This document shows positions 14,084-16,959 of a DNA stretch of 16,959 bases, one piece after another. The stretch is from the NCBI GenBank assembly GCA_023247155.1, contig JAHFGZ010000003.1, forward strand, positions 1-16,959. Reading direction: 5' to 3'. The DNA is from Candidatus Omnitrophota bacterium (lineage in GTDB: Bacteria > Omnitrophota > Gorgyraeia > Aquiviventales > Aquiviventaceae). Made by a program: the position numbers and the translations under genes. The first letter of the stretch is position 1. Every line of letters starts with the position of its first letter. A model generated the notes under the pieces. It saw only the letters and a program-made list of their open reading frames with translations, was not told the origin of the DNA and ran no database searches.

Positions 14084-16258
14084 TCAGGGATTGTCAACGT
14101 CCCGCATTCCCGCAATCCGCTTCAGCTCAGCGAGATAGCGCAACGCCTCCTCCTCGCCGCGCCGGATGAACGGCTCCGGGTTGAAGAACTCAAGCCAGTG
14201 GGACCCGGGCACGGTCGGCCGGAGGGTGAGGTCCGCCTCACGGCAGGCCACCTCCGCGATCTGGTGCTCCATGGATTGCATCGAGCGCATGATGACGTCG
14301 AAGACCAGCGGCGACACCGACCGCACGAGCTCCTGGCGAATCCGATGCAGGAGCCGGACGGGCAGGGGCCGCGACGCCAGCTGGGCATCCCGCTCCAGGC
14401 GCCGGCGCTGGACCGTCTGCCGGTGCGCGGCCAGCTCCTGCGTGGTCGGAAAGACGTTGACCGCGATGACGTGGTGCGCCCCGGCCTGTTTGAGGACGCT
14501 GACCGGGATGGGGTTCACCACCCCTCCGTCCAGGCAGATCTTCCCCTTCAGGCGCACCGGCTTGAAGATGCCGGGGATCGACACCGACGCCCGCACCGCC
14601 TCCGCCAGCGGGCCGGATTCGAAGACGACCTCCTCGCGCGCCATCGGATTGGCGGCCACGACCTTCAGCGGCAGCCACGTGTCCTCGAACGTCTTGCCCG
14701 AAAAGTCCTGCGTCAGCTTCGCCATCAGCCGCGCGCCCTGGATCGGCCCCCCGGAGAGCGGCCCCAAGACGACGCCGACCGCGACGCTCACCATGAACCC
14801 GAAGAGCAGCCCGGTCCAGAACCCGGCGAGCCATCCGACGCCCATGCCGGCCAGCGCCCCGAGCACCACGCTGAAGAAGGGGATGCCCAGGTCCAGGATG
14901 AAGAGCTTCCGGATGTTCCACGGGCTCTTGAACTCCAGCGCCATGCGCTCAATATCCTCGGCGGAGCGGCCCGACGCCCACAGGCCGGCGATCAACGCGC
15001 CGATGCTGGAGCCGGCCACCAGGTCCACGGGGATCTGCTCCCGCTCGATCACCTTCAAGACGCCGATGTGGGCCAGCCCCAGCGCCGCCCCGGATCCGAG
15101 CGCCAGGCCCACGAGTGATTCGGCAAGCTCCCGGGCGATGCGCCGAATCGTCAGCGCGTAGGGGGAGCTGCGGCTGCCCAGCAGCTGCGCCAGTTCCTCC
15201 GGCGTGAGCTGTTGCTTGGCGGCGCTGACGTAGGGCAGCGTAAAGGCGATGGGCTCTTCCAGCTGCTGCGCGATGTCCGCGGGGCTCATCCGCCACTCCC
15301 CCGGACCGGCCAGCATCGTGAGCACGATCTTCATCCGCTGCTCGGCGCCGCCGAGCGCCGCCCGGATCTGTTTGATGAGGGCGTTCGTGCGGATCACATG
15401 CTCCCGCTGCGGCCCCAGGACCAGGTAGATGAGGTCGGACTGCGTCAAGGCCTTGAGGACCGCGGGGTCGAGCCGCACCGGCAGGTCGATCAGCACGTAC
15501 TGAAACCGATTGGTCAGGACGCTGAGCAGCGGGGCGATGGCCTGCTCCCCGCTGGGCGACGTGAAGAGCTCGCCCGCCGAGAGGACACGGAACCCCAGGG
15601 GATGCGTGGCGGCTGCGGTCTCGAACACCTCGTCGAGCGGCACCGTGAGCAGCACGTCAGGCGTCAGCGACGACGCCGTGCCGCTGCAATCCACCACCAC
15701 CACGTCGCGCCCGGTTTCCCGAACCAGGGTGGCAGCCAGGGCGGTCGCGAACGCGGTGCGGCCCACCCCCCGCTCGGCGCTGTAGATCGCCGCAATGGTC
15801 GCCTCGGTGAACTCCCGCCCCCGATCCCTCGCCCGCAGCCGCTTCGAGAGCAGCCGGCTGAGATAGAGCACGAGCGACGGGATGCGGTTGATGACGGCGT
15901 CGAAGTCTTTCTTCTCCAGCTGGAGGACGAGCGTGTCGTTGATCGCCTGGACGTGGGCCGAGTGGGTCTCGCCGGTCAGCAGCGAGATCTCCCCGAAGGA
16001 GTCCCCGTTATGGAGCACCACCAGCGTCTTGTCCGCCCCGTCGGCCTGCGTGAACACGCGGAGCCGTCCGGAGCTGATGATGTAGAAGGCCTCCGCCGCT
16101 TCGCCCTCGCGGTAGATGACCTCCCCTTTCTTGTACTCGACCAACCGGGTGCGGTCGGCGATGAAGTGCAGCTGCTCGTCGGTGCAGGACGCGAAGACCG
16201 GCACCCGCTTGAGGATGATGACCTTGTCCTGCGGGCGGTGGGGGTCGAAAGTGGTCAT
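14084..16258 (-). CDS. Patatin-like phospholipase with cNMP-binding-like and MinD/CpaE-like N-terminal domains
   Basis: A 724-residue three-part protein. Residues about 12-135 form a cyclic-nucleotide-binding-type beta barrel (GEVIYREGE at 45-53, FGEISLLTGE at 88-97), but the position of the phosphate-binding Arg is His99. Residues about 154-345 resemble a MinD/CpaE-type P-loop ATPase: the Walker A position reads ERGVGRT (162-168), lacking both lysines, and YVLIDLP (254-260) fits the Walker B region. From 383 on is a patatin lipase: glycine-rich loop LGSGAALGLAHIG (387-399), nucleophile Ser418 in GSSIG, and dyad Asp577 in DGG. A hydrophobic glycine zipper (463-503) is inserted in the patatin fold. 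The combination of cNMP-type and patatin domains recalls neuropathy target esterase-like lysophospholipases. It probably hydrolyses membrane phospholipids. It shares an ATGA overlap with the phosphodiesterase upstream. Confidence 0.88.
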   Translation of the reverse strand: MTTFDPHRPQDKVIILKRVPVFASCTDEQLHFIADRTRLVEYKKGEVIYREGEAAEAFYIISSGRLRVFTQADGADKTLVVLHNGDSFGEISLLTGETHSAHVQAINDTLVLQLEKKDFDAVINRIPSLVLYLSRLLSKRLRARDRGREFTEATIAAIYSAERGVGRTAFATALAATLVRETGRDVVVVDCSGTASSLTPDVLLTVPLDEVFETAAATHPLGFRVLSAGELFTSPSGEQAIAPLLSVLTNRFQYVLIDLPVRLDPAVLKALTQSDLIYLVLGPQREHVIRTNALIKQIRAALGGAEQRMKIVLTMLAGPGEWRMSPADIAQQLEEPIAFTLPYVSAAKQQLTPEELAQLLGSRSSPYALTIRRIARELAESLVGLALGSGAALGLAHIGVLKVIEREQIPVDLVAGSSIGALIAGLWASGRSAEDIERMALEFKSPWNIRKLFILDLGIPFFSVVLGALAGMGVGWLAGFWTGLLFGFMVSVAVGVVLGPLSGGPIQGARLMAKLTQDFSGKTFEDTWLPLKVVAANPMAREEVVFESGPLAEAVRASVSIPGIFKPVRLKGKICLDGGVVNPIPVSVLKQAGAHHVIAVNVFPTTQELAAHRQTVQRRRLERDAQLASRPLPVRLLHRIRQELVRSVSPLVFDVIMRSMQSMEHQIAEVACREADLTLRPTVPGSHWLEFFNPEPFIRRGEEEALRYLAELKRIAGMRDVDNP
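14750..14872 (-). other. Glycine-zipper membrane hairpin inserted in the patatin domain
   Basis: Residues 463-503 of the patatin protein place Gly or Ser at every fourth position without exception: Ser463, Gly467, 471, 475, 479, 483, 487, Ser491, Gly495, 499 and 503. The residues between are almost all hydrophobic. The length is enough for a re-entrant or double-pass hairpin. It separates the LDLGIP strand from GPIQGARL, which lie close together in ordinary bacterial patatins. Confidence 0.75.
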
Positions 16259-16959
16259 GGTTCGACGCGGAGCCGCCGGGGGTCGTTGGTGAAGAGCCCG
16301 TCGACGCCCAAGCCCGCCAGGCGGCGGGCCCGCGCGGGCTCATCGACGGTCCAGGCGTGCACCCGCAGCCCGGCCGCATGCGCCCGGGCGATCCGCGCTG
16401 GGGTCACCAGCGTGTGCAGGGGATGCCACGCGTCGCAGCGCAACCGGATGGCCTCCCGGAGCGACCGGTCCGGCTGCTCGCGGCAGAGCAAGGCGAGCGC
16501 AACGCGCTGCGAGCGAAGAGGGCGCAAGAGGGCGGGGTCGAAGGACGAGAGGAGGAGCCGGCGGTTGGCGTGCGCGCGGCGGATGGCGCGCACCAGGCGG
16601 CGCAGGAGCGCCTCGCGCCGGGCGGTGCGTTTCAGCTCGAGGTTGACCCGCATCCGGCGCGGCACCAGGCGCAGCGCCTCTGACACGAGGAGGATGCGCT
16701 CGCCGGCGAACCGCGGGTGGAACCACGACCCGGCATCCAGCCGTGCCAGCGCGCGGTGCCGGACGGCGCGCACGAGGCCCGTGCCGTCGGTCGTGCGCTC
16801 CAGCCGGTCGTCGTGGAAGATCACCAGCCGGCCGTCCCGCGTCATCTGGACATCCAGCTCCACCATGTGCGCTCCGGCCCGCGCGGCCTCGCGGATGGCG
16901 GCGCGCGTGCCCTCTGGGGCGACGGCCGATGCGCCGCGATGGGCGATGAGGAGGAGGCG
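16255..16959 (-). CDS. Glycerophosphodiester phosphodiesterase (5' end beyond window)
   Basis: The visible 234 residues cover nearly a whole GDPD enzyme, which hydrolyses glycerophosphodiesters to glycerol 3-phosphate and an alcohol. Family motifs are IAHRGAS (5-11), the metal ligands Glu35 and Asp37 in VELDVQMTRDG (34-44), FHDDRLERTTDGTG (48-61), LELK near 108-111 and a C-terminal TNDP. The usual PENT motif reads PEGT (15-18), keeping the Glu ligand. The frame is open to the right edge, so the start lies outside; the internal ATG at 16866 would cut off the HRG motif and is not the start. No signal peptide can be judged. The stop overlaps the patatin start as ATGA, so the two are coupled. Together they can strip acyl chains from phospholipids and then cleave the deacylated headgroup diester. 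Confidence 0.93.
   Translation of the reverse strand, partial: RLLLIAHRGASAVAPEGTRAAIREAARAGAHMVELDVQMTRDGRLVIFHDDRLERTTDGTGLVRAVRHRALARLDAGSWFHPRFAGERILLVSEALRLVPRRMRVNLELKRTARREALLRRLVRAIRRAHANRRLLLSSFDPALLRPLRSQRVALALLCREQPDRSLREAIRLRCDAWHPLHTLVTPARIARAHAAGLRVHAWTVDEPARARRLAGLGVDGLFTNDPRRLRVEP

Overview
The window is strongly G+C-rich and very densely coded. All thirteen genes that I can support lie on the minus strand. They are packed with overlaps or gaps of 26 bases or less, except for one 130-base spacer at 5154-5283. No rRNA, tRNA, CRISPR array, insertion sequence or phage gene is visible. The gene set suggests an uncultured, G+C-rich, probably Gram-negative bacterium that degrades fatty acids. 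I cannot fix the phylum; NC10/Rokubacteria-, Nitrospirota-, Omnitrophota- or Deltaproteobacteria-like lineages are possible, at low confidence.

In the direction of transcription (right to left), the first block handles lipids. It holds a glycerophosphodiester phosphodiesterase (cut by the right edge), a 724-residue protein combining a cyclic-nucleotide-binding-like domain, a MinD/CpaE-like domain and a patatin lipase, then a thiolase, a two-domain 3-hydroxyacyl-CoA dehydrogenase and an enoyl-CoA hydratase. These are followed by a D-2-hydroxyacid dehydrogenase, a large acyl-CoA dehydrogenase, a long-chain acyl-CoA synthetase and a monoglyceride-lipase-like alpha/beta hydrolase. Together they form a nearly self-contained route: esterases release fatty acids from (lyso)phospholipids or glycerides, the synthetase activates them, and four enzymes carry out a full beta-oxidation turn to acetyl-CoA. 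An electron acceptor for the acyl-CoA dehydrogenase (ETF) is not encoded here.

A spacer with two consecutive GC-rich inverted repeats (5155-5248) separates this from a second block. That block holds a probably exported TPR protein with a C-terminal HExxH metallopeptidase-like domain, a UMF1-type MFS transporter, an intact family X DNA polymerase with a PHP domain (PolX), and the ribosome-assembly GTPase Era, cut by the left edge.

Six gene pairs share stop/start overlaps (ATGA, GTGA or TGATG), so much of the window is probably co-transcribed and translationally coupled. The most interesting points are (1) a period-4 glycine zipper spliced into the patatin domain, whose two N-terminal sensory domains lack key ligand-binding residues; (2) an inverted-repeat element that seems to be translated as an N-terminal extension of Era; and (3) the stem-loop pair placed directly against the start of the TPR-peptidase gene. 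I did not find an obviously new defence or mobile system.
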